The notes below the pieces were generated by a model. The model ran no database searches. It was not told the DNA's origin and saw only the letters and a list, made by a program, of their open reading frames with translations. Below are positions 46,876 to 59,228 of a stretch of DNA of 64,000 nt, piece by piece. A program made the position numbers and the translations under genes. Numbering within the stretch: the first letter of the stretch is position 1; each line of letters starts with the position of its first letter. Source of the DNA: Galerina marginata (taxonomy: Eukaryota; Basidiomycota; Agaricomycetes; Agaricales; Galerinaceae); NCBI GenBank assembly GCA_023014335.1, contig JAECYW010000003.1:3596001-3660000 (forward strand), given 5' to 3'.

Positions 46876-46920
46876 GACGTCTGCCATACATTATGACTTC
46901 GAATTCCTTCCCCAATTACA

Positions 46921-48552
46921 ATGGATACGCACAAGCTCACTAGTACTGCTGGACCTGTCCCGTCACTTGACGACTCTGAAGAAATCAATCTGCAATTGCA
47001 GTGCTTACGCTTCGACATTGATGAAAATGAGGCTTCTCGTACCAAAGCTGTTGCATCTTTTCATCAAGCAGTCAATAGCGTCAAGAAACGCATGGTTAGA
47101 TCCCGATTATTCCTTTTGCGTCATGAATCTATGCTTAATATATATTTGTTCTGTCATCTATAGGACCTGGTTGACAAAAATCATGACACTCTAGCGTCCG
47201 AGACCACACAGTGCCAGGCACGCCTGGACGATAAAATAGGTCGCTTGGAAAGTGCCTTGGTTACTCACAAAGGTAATAATACCGCACCGCACCTGTTTCC
47301 AAAATTGAATGGCCTTGACTTGCTGAATTCCGAATAGGAGAGGTAGAGATTCATATAGCCACCAACCTGGAGAGCAGGGGTAACCTCAAACAGGCCCAGA
47401 CCGATCTTCAAAATCGCCTCCGGCAATTGGAAATTGATTGGGACAACGGAAAAATAGTAAGGGACCAAAAACGCCTGGAAGATGATGACCGCGACAAACA
47501 AATTGAACGCCATGCGATCAGAATACCTGCCATTGACGGCGATCTATGCGAACTGCGACGTGCTCTAGAGTACAGCAACGAAAACCTCCCTCCGCTTTCC
47601 AGCGACCTGGATCACATAACTAGCGATATGGAGACGATTCGGGAGAGTTTATTGTCTGATAATGAGCGGGGAGCCCAGCAAACCAAAGACTTGCAAAGAA
47701 TCCGGAACCGTTTGGTAAAAATTCCCTACTTATTTCTTCCTGAGCGCTTGGCAATCCTGATTCTTAATTTATAGGAACAAATCAACTTAGCCACAGATGG
47801 CAAAGTAGAATCGCTGGAGCGAGCTTTCCAACAGATTAAGGGTGAGAAGCTTGTTCCCAACGCTTCAGAAGGACTAAACAGCCCGCTTCAAAGGAACTAA
47901 AAAAAAATTTACTGACCGTGCGACTTGGACACATACCGGTACTACCAGAGGCCAAGCTGTTCTTCCCTGTCAAGGCATCTCCAAATGCAAAGAATCGAGC
48001 GAGGAGCGCGAGAACCAACTAAAATATGTTACTCTGTCAACCCAGGAAACTCGATCTGGGCTTGGGGCTTTGCGTCGGGACCTTGATAACCTTGTTCTTA
48101 AATTGCGATCCTTCCAAGATCTGAACGAGGAGAAAGCTGTGGAACCTCAGATGGCAGCCAGGGCCAATGGACTTGAAATTTTGGCGGTGCTAGAGTCCTT
48201 TTTACGGCAATCCAGGGTCATTCTCAAGGCTTTTAAGTCTGCAATCTCCGGCATGTACACTATCCATATTTCTGTCTCTTCGAAGACAGCTGGCATCAAT
48301 TCAAACCCAATTGCGGACCAAGGTGTGCCACTTGGCTGTGTTTATGTCCTCCTGTGTTCATTTTCATAATTAGCGAATCGCCAGCAAGTTGAACGCATCA
48401 GGGTCGATCTTCGTTTCAATTATCGGGCGTTCACTTTATGTGTCTTAGCAGGGATAATCTGGCACTTCCTTATCAAACGGAGTCTCACCACACCGATAGA
48501 CCTGCTTAAAGAAACCGAAGATATCTACATGGGCCAACCTCAGTACTACTAG
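46921..48552 (+). CDS. Long coiled-coil protein with a C-terminal transmembrane helix
   Basis: Start ATG at 46921, MDTHKLTSTA. Several exons joined by short introns: first exon ends at the GTTAGA donor after KKRM; later exons begin DLVDKNHDTL (47164), EVEIHIATNL (about 47340), EQINLATDGK (47775), GQAVLPCQGI (about 47955) and NRQQVERIRV (about 48374); stop TAG at 48552. All junctions I tested keep phase. Nearly the whole chain is charged and heptad-like (NLKQAQTDLQNRLRQLEIDW; DRDKQIERHA). Near the end is one hydrophobic helix (FTLCVLAGIIWHFLI) followed by a tail of about 26 residues ending MGQPQYY. This topology, long coiled coil, single TM and short luminal tail, is that of KASH-like or tail-anchored tethers. 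The tail lacks the PPPX terminus of canonical KASH peptides. Confidence 0.7.
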
Positions 48553-50275
48553 CTGGTCATAGTTGTCGGAATTGGTTGACTGTGACAATCATTGTACATA
48601 ATCCAAACACGATTAGAATTAGAGTCTGGCAGTCTGCTCTGCCATCAGCAAAATAATCATGTCAAATGTTATACCATTGCTACAGGTGTTCCGAAGAAGT
48701 TTGAATTAATGAAAAGTACAGGAAAGTATGGAAATGGCAGAGAAAGTAGTTCTGTTTAATTTGATGGATTTAAGGCCTAACACTCCCCGACCAACGGGCA
48801 CGGAACACCAGAGCTCATTGTGAGGCTCCCTACACGGACTCTCCCCGAGTTTTTTACGCGCCTTGCGCCATTTTAAATTTGAGCTGTCTTTCCAGTGCTG
48901 TTAACGATCAGCATTACTCTTAGACGCGTTCTACGCGTGTTCGTAATCCGAGTTCAAGTAGTTACTTAGTTTGTAGTCTTTTGATTGGTTCCAATCGCCT
49001 TTGATAGTCGTACTGACTTCAAATACCTACGGGACACCCGTAAATTTAGCAATATACGATTTATTAACAATTATCCAACTGTTGAAACGTTTGAAATCTC
49101 TCAAGGAAGTCTGACAATCTTAAGTATTCACATTAAGAGAGCACACATGAGGAGTAGTTTGGCAAAAGCAGCAATGAGATAGGTTAGGTTACCTACTACA
49201 TGTTGAGCTGTATTTATACTCAGTAGACACTGCCTTGATGAGTCAAAGGCGGAGTGCCCACTCCGTGCGTAGAAGGTGCTGGAATATACTATGCGGCGTA
49301 TTGGGCTACGCCGGCGCTTAATGACTCGAGTTTCTGACTCGGGACATCCCGTGATGCGCGTCAAACGTTTGTGCACTGCCGTAGACTGCCGTTTGACGGT
49401 ATCGGAGACTACTAAGCTGTAAGTAAAGCTATACTAATTGTCCATATGAGAAACTAGGTAATATCCATAACAAGTGCGTTTACACACTGACATTCCGATT
49501 TTTCTGTGAAAATTTTCACCAAATTTGCACCCTGAAGTTGGCGACGAGCGGCCCGATATCTCATTCGCCAATCATTCGCTGTCGTTTGACTGCTATGCCG
49601 GCATCAAGGACAGTGAGAACTTTCCCCTGAACAGCCAGTGGTGCGGTGCCCTACTCCCGACCGTCGGAAGACCTAGTGCTGCTACGGCTTGAGTAATATC
49701 GCCAATAAATTAGCCATTAAGGTTTACTCGAGCCACGAGTATGTATGTGTGCCTACGGCGGCCCGCAGAAGCTTCGAAATTGCTTCTTTATATGAGGCAG
49801 TCAGTGGTAACTAGTCGTCTCAGGTGAAGTGAGGTCGCAATGTCTTACGAAAGTTAAGTTTCACCAATTCCTTGCCGCTAACTAAGTGGCATTGCTAACT
49901 TAAATACAATGAGAAGAATCTACTCGTACACGAAATATCTGGATACTTTCACTACAGGAATTCCAAGTAATCGGAATCGAAATGGGTCATACGATAAAAG
50001 CTGGTAATGTTTCCCTGGTCCACCGATATACCTGCTTGGCCAATCTGAAATAAATCTGGATCGACAAGCTGTAAGACAACCGAACAAAAGGCCGCTTTTC
50101 TACTCATGGAGTTATGAGTTCGTCTTGACCAATATCGATTTCAGCGACTTACACAGTTCCTAAATTTTCCTCGTCGAGACTATAAAATAAGATCTGAAGC
50201 TTAGCGTTAAATTCATCCTCCCTAAAAATGTATGGGTTTGAGTCCGCACTTTAAATGAAATCAGGATGAATAAGC
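48553..50275. other. Intergenic, no gene seen
   Basis: AT-rich, with two short opposed frames (48985-49182, 49128-49376). A palindromic GGAGTGCCCACTCC occurs near 49251. Nothing else is supported. Confidence 0.45.
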
Positions 50276-52138
50276 TCACAATGTGGCTCGTGATGGATAG
50301 GTCAAGTCCAAAAACGAAGTTATTTTCCTTTTTAGTCCGTCTGTGACTGCTGACGCCACGCCAAGTTCTAAACAGGTAATATACAAAATTGCAGAGATTA
50401 ACCATTTGATTTCGGCCAGAGGAGATGGCGGTTGGAAGTTTGAGGACAAGGACGGGACGACGAGTGCAACCAATTTATGGATAACGACGTCCAAAGCATG
50501 GGTGTCGGTTATTAGGAATAACTTCGTAAGTAAGCCGGACGCTCTGATTTTGTCTGCAATGCATGCGTTGTCGACTCGGTCTGAACAGAATTTAAAACAG
50601 GTCAGTAAGATAAAAAACTCATTTATGTGTAGTTGACGTACTGTCGGACAACAGCAAAAGCGGTCGACGAAGGTGGTGTAGTAGGATTGGGGTGACGTCA
50701 ACGACCAATTGCTGTATGGAACGACCACACGCGGAATATGACTGCTGCAGAATAGGTAACTCATAGTTGTTTAATATGGTGCACGTAATATCCAGCAGTT
50801 CGTCCGGAGCCTCCTTGGAAGGAATTCGGGCAACACTGTGAAGCACTCCTCCTATGTAGGGCCGAAAAGCGTCGGGGCCCGTTGATGCGCATATGACAGA
50901 AATGGTGACGATTGCTTCTTTTCGTATATCGACGTGATATCCAATGTTTAGAAATGTCTGTAGTAGCGGGACAACATCTGACAGGAAGGGAGAAAAGGCT
51001 GATCCAGATATGGAGGCTAGCTTGCGCCATACCATAATCGAAGCAGAGACAACGCCATCGCTAGATTGGTTCTGTTTAGCTAGGCGAACCACGGATGCCA
51101 TTATTTGATCTAGATGTGGTAGGAGTCCTGTGTTTAAAAGACGGAGAAACGGGGTTAGAAAAGCTAATGTGGAGGTCGACCAGCAAACGCCGCGGAGCAA
51201 ATAGAACCGATTCTCGTCCATCCAACTCAGAAGGAGCTGAGAATATAGATTAGAACAATCTTGATCGCACAAACGGGGTTGTGTACCTTTGAGATAAAAT
51301 CTGAGTGGGCCTTGATTACTTTGGAGAGCTTCCGGTGCTCCATCCAACACGCAAGAAGTAATTTGACGCCATAAGATAAGTGGCACAGGCGACCAGTGGC
51401 GATATTCTGTATCCATTTCCACATACCGAGGGAAAACCGAAGCAAGTCAGGCGATATCGTCTTAGCGTAAGCAACTGAAGAGAGGAGTAGGAGCGAGGGA
51501 AATGACTGTGCGTGAGTTCGATTTCTTTTGCATGGCCGTACATAATCAATGATCCTCGAAGCCAATTCCTCCGGTGTGTATGAATTAGCCAAAGTCTTCA
51601 TTACAAGGAGGATGTCCTATAGATTCTTTAGCAGAGTTTAGGATATTGAATAGTCTGCCTTACCATGATAGGAACGGACGAGAATAGCGGTGACAGTGAT
51701 ATACCGTAGGGTAACGTATCGCACATTGATAGGAGATCAAGTACTTGGTTAAGAACCTGGTCCAAGATCAATATGGAGGAACGCCTCCGGGTACCACGAC
51801 TCGTACGTAGGAAGGTCATCCTCAAAAGGCAGTGAGCTGCCTTCCCTGGAAAGCGCTAAAAATCTGTCTACCTTTGCAGAAATCTGTTGAGAGTGTAGAG
51901 ACTCCTGGCTTGGCTGGCCAGCGAGCTCGAACGCTGAAGATTTTCGAGAGCTGCGTTCGCGGCACGTGGCAAGTGGCAGTCTCTGACTCCCTCGATCTGA
52001 AGACACAGTTTTAATCCGATGAAAGACTCCAATTCACTTCATGCTAACCATATAGTCTAACAGCGTAAGCTGCGAAGGGGTTCCGATGTTCTCCAAACCA
52101 GAAAGAGAGAGGATGACATCCTGAAATTTAGAGGACAT
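50276..52138 (-). CDS. HEAT-like alpha-helical repeat protein
   Basis: The 3' exons are firm: 51616-51287, 51236-50642 and 50553-50276, in phase, with GT-AG introns of 50 and 88 bp. An exon ending at 51664 (LSPLFSSVPIM) precedes them, and 52138-52049 (MSSKFQDVILSLSGLENIGT) with 51996 onward (IEGVRDCHLPRAANAALENL) looks like the 5' end; the 51670-51900 junctions are unresolved. The protein is helix-turn-helix throughout, e.g. FSPFLSDVVPLLQTFLNIGY, RKEAIVTISVICASTG, FRPYIGGVLHSVARI, which resembles HEAT repeats of the kind in TOR or importin proteins. There is no kinase or other catalytic domain before the stop. It could be a stand-alone HEAT scaffold or a truncated relative of a larger HEAT protein. 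Confidence 0.5.
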
Positions 52139-53485
52139 TGGGTGGAGAAAGAGAAAAGGTCGAATGCGCTATTTCATTCCAGTTAGAGCAGGTGGTTATA
52201 TAACATTGTCGGTGGCGTCTTCGGAGATTGAAGAACTTGAAGACCGAGGCGAAACTTAGGCTACAAAGGCAGTGAAAGAGATTTGAAGGTGTAGTACGCG
52301 GACAATATATTATTTTATAATTAGTCTTTGTTGATCGGAATCTGGATATATAATATATATAGCTCCAACTACCGGCCGTTCTGAAAGAGGAAACAAGAAC
52401 GCGGAGGGTTTCCTCGATAGAGGGCCTGGTGAAACTCATCTGAAATTAGTAGGCAATCCCTTGTCACTCCGGCGATCAGCCGGCATCGGTCGTCGTTTCC
52501 TAATAAAGGCAACGACATCAAAACCGATTCGTTTGGGAATGCATCTCACAAATTCCTTTGCTCTTTGCCCTCTCCATATTTCCCCACAATACATATTCTT
52601 GATACATTAGAGAGACTCTCATACAGCAAATTCTCTTAAAAAATTCAAGTTCTGGCCAAAATTTGGAAGCAAGTGGCTCTATTGCTAGGAAGTGTGAGAT
52701 GCGGGTTGAATAGGTCATTTCTGTTGTATTTCTGTCTTTTTTTCAGATGTCTAAGGCTATGTCCTATCACTAAAGAGGTTATGCCGGTCCCTCTATCAAG
52801 GAAACGCTTTGCATTCTTGTTTCCTCATTGGGAAGGGATCGGTCACCGGTCTAAGCTCCAACTAGAAACTAATCAATTGATCCAAATTAATACTACCGCG
52901 AAGAGGGGGCAACTTGTTGCACTTATAATTAAGATTGCTCCTGGCGAGGAGCTACCGTCAGGCGCCGTCGCTAAAATACTTTCGCATTATTTTGTCTTGA
53001 TTTTTGCAGGAGGCTTTCCGGCTTCCGCTGTGTTCTGTGACACCAGTATTAAAAAAGTTCAGAAGTGTTTCACTTTGCGGCAGTCCGTTTCTGGGTTTTT
53101 CAACTTCGTACACTCGTACAATCTTCTGAATTATTACCAATATAACTAATTCAGAACCTTCCGCAGCTTCTTCGTTCCGGTAAATTTAAGTCCCTTCTGC
53201 CCCGTTAGCGTACGACATTCCATTCAAGGTAAGGAATAACCTTTCCCTCCCGGAAATATGACATGTACACAGGGTTACGGGAGGGGGGGCACCGAGGCTC
53301 AGAAATTTTGTATTTTTGTGCCCAAGTCCTCAAGTAAATTCGTGCACAGATACCATGTCGTTGTATACCGCATAGTGGTACAGCTTCAAAATTTTGGGAA
53401 AGGGGACGACCTCAATTTATATATATAGTTGGCCCATTAAGCGAACCAGTCAGCAATCAGGGGTCCTGAAATTTTGCAAACGCTT
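52139..53485. other. Intergenic with one uncertain open frame
   Basis: The frame 52673-53149 (+, 158 codons) is open but includes probable intron-like sequence (TTTTTTTCAG at 52738-52746) and no motif. 52139-52440 may be the 5' UTR or upstream exons of the HEAT-like gene. Confidence 0.35.
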
Positions 53486-53661
53486 CACTACTGTGGTGGC
53501 CAGTGGTCAAAATATTATACGAGTCACGTCGCTCAGATTTTGCGGAGACGTTTTGCCGTCCCATTTTAAGAGAAGGGCCCACGGCAAAATGTACGGTCAA
53601 AATCAAAACGACTTGCCATGACCTTTTGACCCCCCGTCAAAATATTCCGGCCTCAGTAGTG
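53486..53661. mobile_element. Miniature CACTA-like element
   Basis: The left end begins CACTACTGTGGTGGCC and the reverse complement of the right end begins CACTACTGAGGCC. The 176-bp unit is flanked by a 3-bp direct repeat CTT (53483-53485 and 53662-53664). CACTA ends with 3-bp duplications define the CMC/EnSpm superfamily. GTCAAAATATT occurs inside near both ends as a subterminal repeat. No coding capacity. Confidence 0.6.
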
Positions 53662-54285
53662 CTTGTCATGTACGCCGGAAGGGCAATAAGGTCTCTAGAC
53701 AAATACATTATTAAAATACTGGCTTAGAGGGTAAGTACTATACTTATGTGGAAAACCGATCACTTTGACCGACTTCTAGGACATTGAGAGTGTGTGAATG
53801 TAGAAGACCCGGGCTCGAATCCTTTTTTTTTTCATGGCTTCCTATATCTCCCCTCCCGCTCTTTCCAGGTAAGATATGTCTATCAGCATTTCGGTGGTGA
53901 AATTTTTAGCCCCGCTGAATTCCTCTTCGTTGCCAGTGAGTGTAGGCCCAATATATAAAGTAAAGCACCTGCCATTTGGAGGAGGAGTTCCGTTTACTGA
54001 CGTGGTTCCCATACGGAAACTGCCAGTTTACCGAAAACTAAGATACTACTTTTTGTATTGGTCACGCTCATAACTAAAGTAAATTTATCTGTCTACCAGG
54101 AAATTGGAGTTATTTGACCCTGAAATCTGATTGACCATCCAAGTCTGATGCACCGTATGTCGGCCCATTCATCTATATTGATACCTGTTCCTTTAACAAA
54201 GATCTCCATTTAACACGTGAAATAAAGCGCTAGCTTAGCATGCCGACTCCGCCACACGAGGTGGTTCAGCAGGCTATTCTCCCCC
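53662..54285. other. Intergenic; contains a B-box-like sequence
   Basis: At about 53809-53832 CCCGGGCTCGAATCC is followed by a run of T, like a Pol III B box with terminator, but no tRNA can be folded. Otherwise no gene seen. Confidence 0.3.
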
Positions 54286-54293
54286 TATATAAG
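54286..54293 (+). promoter_or_regulatory. TATA box
   Basis: TATATAAG, 162 bp upstream of the ATG at 54448. A GTACGT donor (54364) and CTAG acceptor (54422) suggest a 5'-UTR intron, which would bring the spliced leader to about 80 nt. Confidence 0.5.
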
Positions 54294-54447
54294 CTGCGGG
54301 GTGTTGCCCCTCCTTTCTTATTTATCAACACAAACTTTGCCACTCAGTCATCAAAATTACCGGTACGTTAACCTGGGCGTGTTTTCGAGACTGATACCTC
54401 ATACTTGACTTCGCTCTGACTAGAAATACACCGACATCCTATTTTAA

Positions 54448-55048
54448 ATGAGCCCTCAGCTCACCGTCTCCAGCCAGCTAACAGAAGTTGGACTTTCTCC
54501 ACTTCCGTTGGAGTCAGCATCTTCTCCGAAGAAGGTACTAATTATCTCGACCATTTCTGCCTACGCAATGACTCTTACGATTATATCTATCTATATCTAG
54601 CCTGACACCAGGGATTCGGAGTTGGTTTCTCCCTCTGAGTCGAGCAATCCAGACCCCTCAAATGGAAGAATGTTCCCACAGGAAGATAGTCGCGACATGG
54701 AATTAAAAGCCCCAACCCCACCTGGATCATCTACTATTCCGGCTCAAGATAGCCTCGAACACCCAGTGAGTATCTCATTGGCCCAGATTTCAAAATCCGG
54801 TGTTTTCTAAATCAGTTATTTAATCCAAACAGACCGGACGACAACGATCCCAATTGCAAGATGCGGGAACCATTCAAGAAACTATTTGGGAACGTCTTTC
54901 TCGATATGCCTGTGAGCTGGAAGAATCTGTACGCCGCCTGGACCACTTGGATCGTGAAAGCAAACGGGCCCATCATAAAATTGGCAGGCTAATTTGCAAA
55001 ATGGGGGTTATATTAGAGGAGGTTGAGGTTGACTATCAACTTACTTGA
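54448..55048 (+). CDS. Small coiled-coil protein
   Basis: Exons 54448-54534, 54601-54765, 54833-55048, in phase, 155 aa, starting MSPQLTVSSQ. Residues 1-84 are rich in Ser, Pro and Glu and probably disordered. The last exon encodes a 70-residue amphipathic stretch (IWERLSRYACELEESVRRLD; LDRESKRAHHKIGRLICKMG) predicting a coiled coil. Introns are 66 and 67 bp. A good TATA box and a probable 5'-UTR intron support expression. No family is recognised; it resembles the 11321-12081 gene in design (disordered head, coiled-coil tail) but not clearly in sequence. Confidence 0.6.
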
Positions 55049-58000
55049 TTATAATTAGGCTAGTTGTGTGGAGGTTGCAAACCAGTAGGATATTATGTAT
55101 GTAATAACTCGTCAAGTGAACTGTGAACTACAAGTGGAACGCATCCCCGACTCGTAAGTCAATTCCCTTCTACTGTGTCGTTTCGACCCTATATGTTCAC
55201 GTAACGCGTAATGAGCCAAAAAAATGAACGAATTTTGCACTTTGTAACGCGTAACATGGCCAAAATTACCCTGAACAGTCAAAAAAATCGTCCAGGCGAA
55301 GCTGAAATGGTCTCTCATGATCACGCTAAACAGCAGATTAGCGACGGGACTGATACAGCGCCGCGGGAATCCCAGCCACGAATGTCCCCCCAGTCCAGAC
55401 TCACCAATAACATGTACCCGCCTCGCCTACTCAAAAGCCATCTAAAAACCTCTCTGCCCTCTCCATTCCGTGTTTTGTGTGACAAGCTGACCTTAACGAA
55501 CCTGTAATATTGGGTGTAGTCGTCGAACATGTCGGGGATCCAGGCAACTGATGTCCAGCGTATATCAGTCGAAAACACGCAAACGAGAGCAAAAAACTGA
55601 CCTCGAACCAACAGCCCCTATTTCCCGCAATCGTCACTCCCACCGCAAGTAGGGCACCCGCTGTCTTCGTTTGTTGTATCAGCGGCTGGAGAAGAAGCTG
55701 CGGGAGGACATGTGATGCATATGTGGGCGCATGTGCGGGTTGTAGGTCGTGGCTTGAGGTTGGGGGCTCGGGTGAAGGACTTACCAGCTCGTACACCACC
55801 CTATCAACCCCATGCGACACAGACAATGACCCCGACTACCCAGTCGTTGTTGTTGTTGCTGCCCTTCCTCTTCCTTCCTTCCCCTCTCATCTTCAAATTT
55901 TCTGCATCCTGGGACCTGCATCATATCCTTGGGTCCTGGGCCGACCTGTGAGTATCGGAAAAATCGGAGGGAGCGGGCATAAGGCAAGCAAGAACCGATC
56001 CTCCAGCAGCGATGACATTGTTCCAATTACAGCAACTTGCGCGGGTCGAATTTTTTCCAAATGCGGCAAATTTTGATTGATTTTGGGTATTCGTAGAATA
56101 GCATCGTCAGTTCTCAATCGTTTACAATGAAAATAGAAGCAATGGATTCGCGTTGCAATTGTAAATGCGCATCTGACAGTGTAGAAAAATGAAGACACAG
56201 TGAGTTTTGAGCGATTTATTGGGGGAAAGTCAGTTTCGAGGGTGCAGCCCAATGTTCGATTTGCCTTAGGTGTGGAATCCTAAATCCTATATTCACCCGC
56301 TCGGACTACCAAAATACAAATTACGAGTTCGACGTTTATATAATCATAACTTCCAGCCCCAGCCATATTTTGGCGAGGGGGAATGTTTGAGACGCCCCGT
56401 GATGGGATTATATAAGCGTTCCGACTTCTTTCCGACGTCGGTTCTTGTGGGTTTCGTTGTTCTTCCTCTTCTTCATGATCAATCAACCTGGTGCTAATAT
56501 ATTTCTAACCCAACCCTCCTTTACTGGTTTTCAAACCCTTGCTTGGATGAGGAAGTCAAGACACGCCACAATGCTGACTCTTTGCCAAGAGACGACCCAC
56601 CGAAAAACTCAATAAAAACTCTCCGGGAATGCGCCGGCGTCTCAGTTCTTTCCAGTACCCAGGAAGCAAAAGACCTTGCTAACTCATAAAATCAAGACAT
56701 CACCTGCAGCCAGGAATATTACTGGTCTTATGAACCCTTTTGGTTACGGTTTTGACAAGCAGGCGGGAAGGACGACTTGCACCGGAATTCTACGAGTGCA
56801 TAGACGGACAAGGAAAGGATTTTCGGATACATGGTTTGTCTAAATAATTATTCATTTTGCTCATAGTGTTTTTCATGAAGGAGATGACAGATGGTGTTTT
56901 GGGCGTGCATGGCTTCCCGCCATGGGAGGCGAACGGATAACTGATATATTCAACGGGGATGGTTGGCTATAGCACTGGTATGTTGCCAGGCTTCCTCAGT
57001 CGCTAACTGGCTCCGATCCTTACTAGCTCAGAACGGCTGCAAGCCTCGCTACTTACGCTAGATTATGTCTCAACGGCAATTTCACTACCCAGACACACAT
57101 ACAGATTACTTACTCCCTTGTCGCCGACTCTCGAAGACGGCCTGCGACAATTTACGGCCCCCTCTGTTCTCAGCACACGGGCCTGATCATGAAGGAGTCT
57201 AGTGGGTAACACTCGTGCCGTACTCGCCGACTGACCATCCCATCGTTAGCCCGCTCAAAACAACCTGCCTGCGAACGACACCTCTACCTTGTGTCGCATG
57301 TCCACTCATCCAGCCACGCCGCGGCTATCACTCCTTGCAATGACACCATGCATAAGCCGCTCTATCACACGGAATGGCCGCCCACCGCTCCACTGCACTT
57401 ACCCTGGACCCCCCTGCCACCACCGTTTCCCCATCCCTCGTTTTACTGTACAAACGCCACCAGGCGCCCGTCATTTCACGAGACGAATGGATGCTACATC
57501 CCCACCCATCTTTGACAGCCCAAACACTGAAGCAATGCAATCCCGTCGCACAAGGACAGTTCACACTGCAGTTTGACGGTATGAGCGCCTTGGTTTCCCT
57601 TTGCGCCGCTATCTCATACGTTGTAGTTCAACTTGTGCGTACAACTGTCAACCTAATGAATATTTTAATCACATATATTACGTGCCAGATCTCGAATACT
57701 TAGGTTTTATTATGATTTCTTAATTCTGCTCGATACTCGAGGATTACGATCGCGATCTCGCCGGCTCCTTGAGTACCTTCCTTGCGAACATGAACAGATG
57801 ATGACATCCTCTGTCAGCGAGCGCACACACAAACTTTGGTATACGTAGCTGCGAGCAGGGGTGTCATTCGTGTGCCGCTTGATGGTGCTGAGGTGGCTGA
57901 GGGCTGGCTGGTTTATCCGCCGGTCAAAGAAGAATCAAGGTCAGGACTCGTTCATGCCATGCAAAGCACTGACCCGCACCTGCCAAGTCTAAACAGCCCT

Positions 58001-58299
58001 CATACCATGTCCACTGAATGTAATGTAGCGTAGTAAATGAATTATTTCAATAGCTTCATTGGGAGACCTTGTTAGTAAATTGGCTTTTCAAGGATGAATA
58101 TATACCACCTCCCTCCATATGACTTGAGAAAACGGGAACTAATTGATAGGAAAGCATATTGGCCGATCTATATTTATGAATTTCGCAAAATTCATCTAAA
58201 AACGGGAGCAACATATCATTTTCAAACTAGCATATTCTAAGAGTAATTAGCAGGGTGTAATATTCTACATTGAAATTCTATCTTAGGCCATTTATAGTC
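55049..58299. other. 3.2-kb gene-poor stretch
   Basis: Frames at 55211-56252 and 57289-57703 overlap on both strands and are biased by low-complexity sequence (e.g. GTT repeats near 55846). Two near-copies of TAACGCGTAA followed by (C)ATGAGCC/CATGGCC and A-runs lie at about 55203 and 55243. No gene supported. Confidence 0.45.
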
Positions 58300-58759
58300 C
58301 TGTTTCTACCGCGCCCCTAAAACCGTGTTAGAATTTGCTTATGTAAAGTGCGGACATTCAATATCGTCGCGTTGAGTGTACGCGACGGCAGCGATTTTTC
58401 TTGACTTCTTGGAGACAGAATGCATCTATTTAGTTGTATATTTATTGTGTTAAAATTTTGTGCTCAGAGAAGAACGCCTTGCGTTGGCTTTTAGTTCGGA
58501 GATTTTGAGGGCAGAGCTGCATTACATAATCAACTCTGGCCTTGGAAATACCACAGTTATGTTACAACTCCTCCACATCACGTCCTTGTGCTCCCATATT
58601 TTGATACAATGCTAATTAGCACTTTCGAGAAAACTTCCTCTCCAAAATTTCTATCTAAACTACTTCGGTGCTACGATAATCAGCCGCAACGAAAATTTCA
58701 AAGTCCGCACTTTACATAAGCATTTTCTAACGCGGTTCGGGGGGCGCGGTAAAAAACAG
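58300..58759. mobile_element. TIR element of about 460 bp, no coding capacity
   Basis: The left end (CTGTTTCTACCGCGCCCCTA...GCTTATGTAAAGTGCGGAC) and the reverse complement of the right end (CTGTTTTTTACCGCGCCCCC...GCTTATGTAAAGTGCGGAC) match over about 55 bp, with the innermost 20 bp identical. The interior is AT-rich with no open frame of note. No target-site duplication could be fixed, so the exact ends and superfamily are open. Confidence 0.75.
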
Positions 58760-58820
58760 ACCACATATATCGTGATCCGTAGGGCACATCACATATATCG
58801 TGGTCTGGCTAGGAGAGACT

Positions 58821-58892
58821 AGGCCATTTAGCACAAGCGCGCATAGATGAGTTGTCCCGCGGTGTCTTTGGGCACCCGAATTTCGCGCCGCA
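58821..58892 (-). repeat. Dispersed repeat fragment, copy 2
   Basis: Reverse-complement match to 8282-8353. It lies about 60 bp from the TIR element at 58300-58759, so the two may have been part of one larger insertion. Confidence 0.5.
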
Positions 58893-59228
58893 TTGATTAT
58901 GACAGGCACAGGAAAAATTCCATCTTTTAGTGCATTCTATCTCGTTACCTACAAGCTTCAAACTAAAAAGAATTCTGAGAATTTACATCCAATCTGTTCA
59001 CTTACTCCCTCCCCTTCTCTCTGCAATAAATAAATAATTTTCCTCGAGGTCACACCTATATTTACACCGCCAAATCCTGGTGGAGCCTTTCAATGATAAG
59101 AGAACGAGCCCCTCGTAACAGTCGATGAATTAGTAATGAAATTAATAACCTCATAGGTGAACAGTTTAAATTTATTAGTCTATTTCACGAGAGATAAGCC
59201 ATTGATTCCTGCCGACCACAATGTAGTG
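58893..59228. other. AT-rich spacer downstream of USP paralog B
   Basis: No open frame of interest. Likely 3' flank of the reverse-strand gene. Confidence 0.4.

Noticed and set aside
50343..50636. Forward open frame of 97 codons starting with ATG
   Set aside because: It lies opposite the last exon of the HEAT-like gene, whose splice sites and repeat pattern support the reverse strand.
53809..53832. tRNA gene suggested by GGGCTCGAATCC and a T-run
   Set aside because: No A box at a proper distance and no acceptor or anticodon stem; only a B-box-like string remains.
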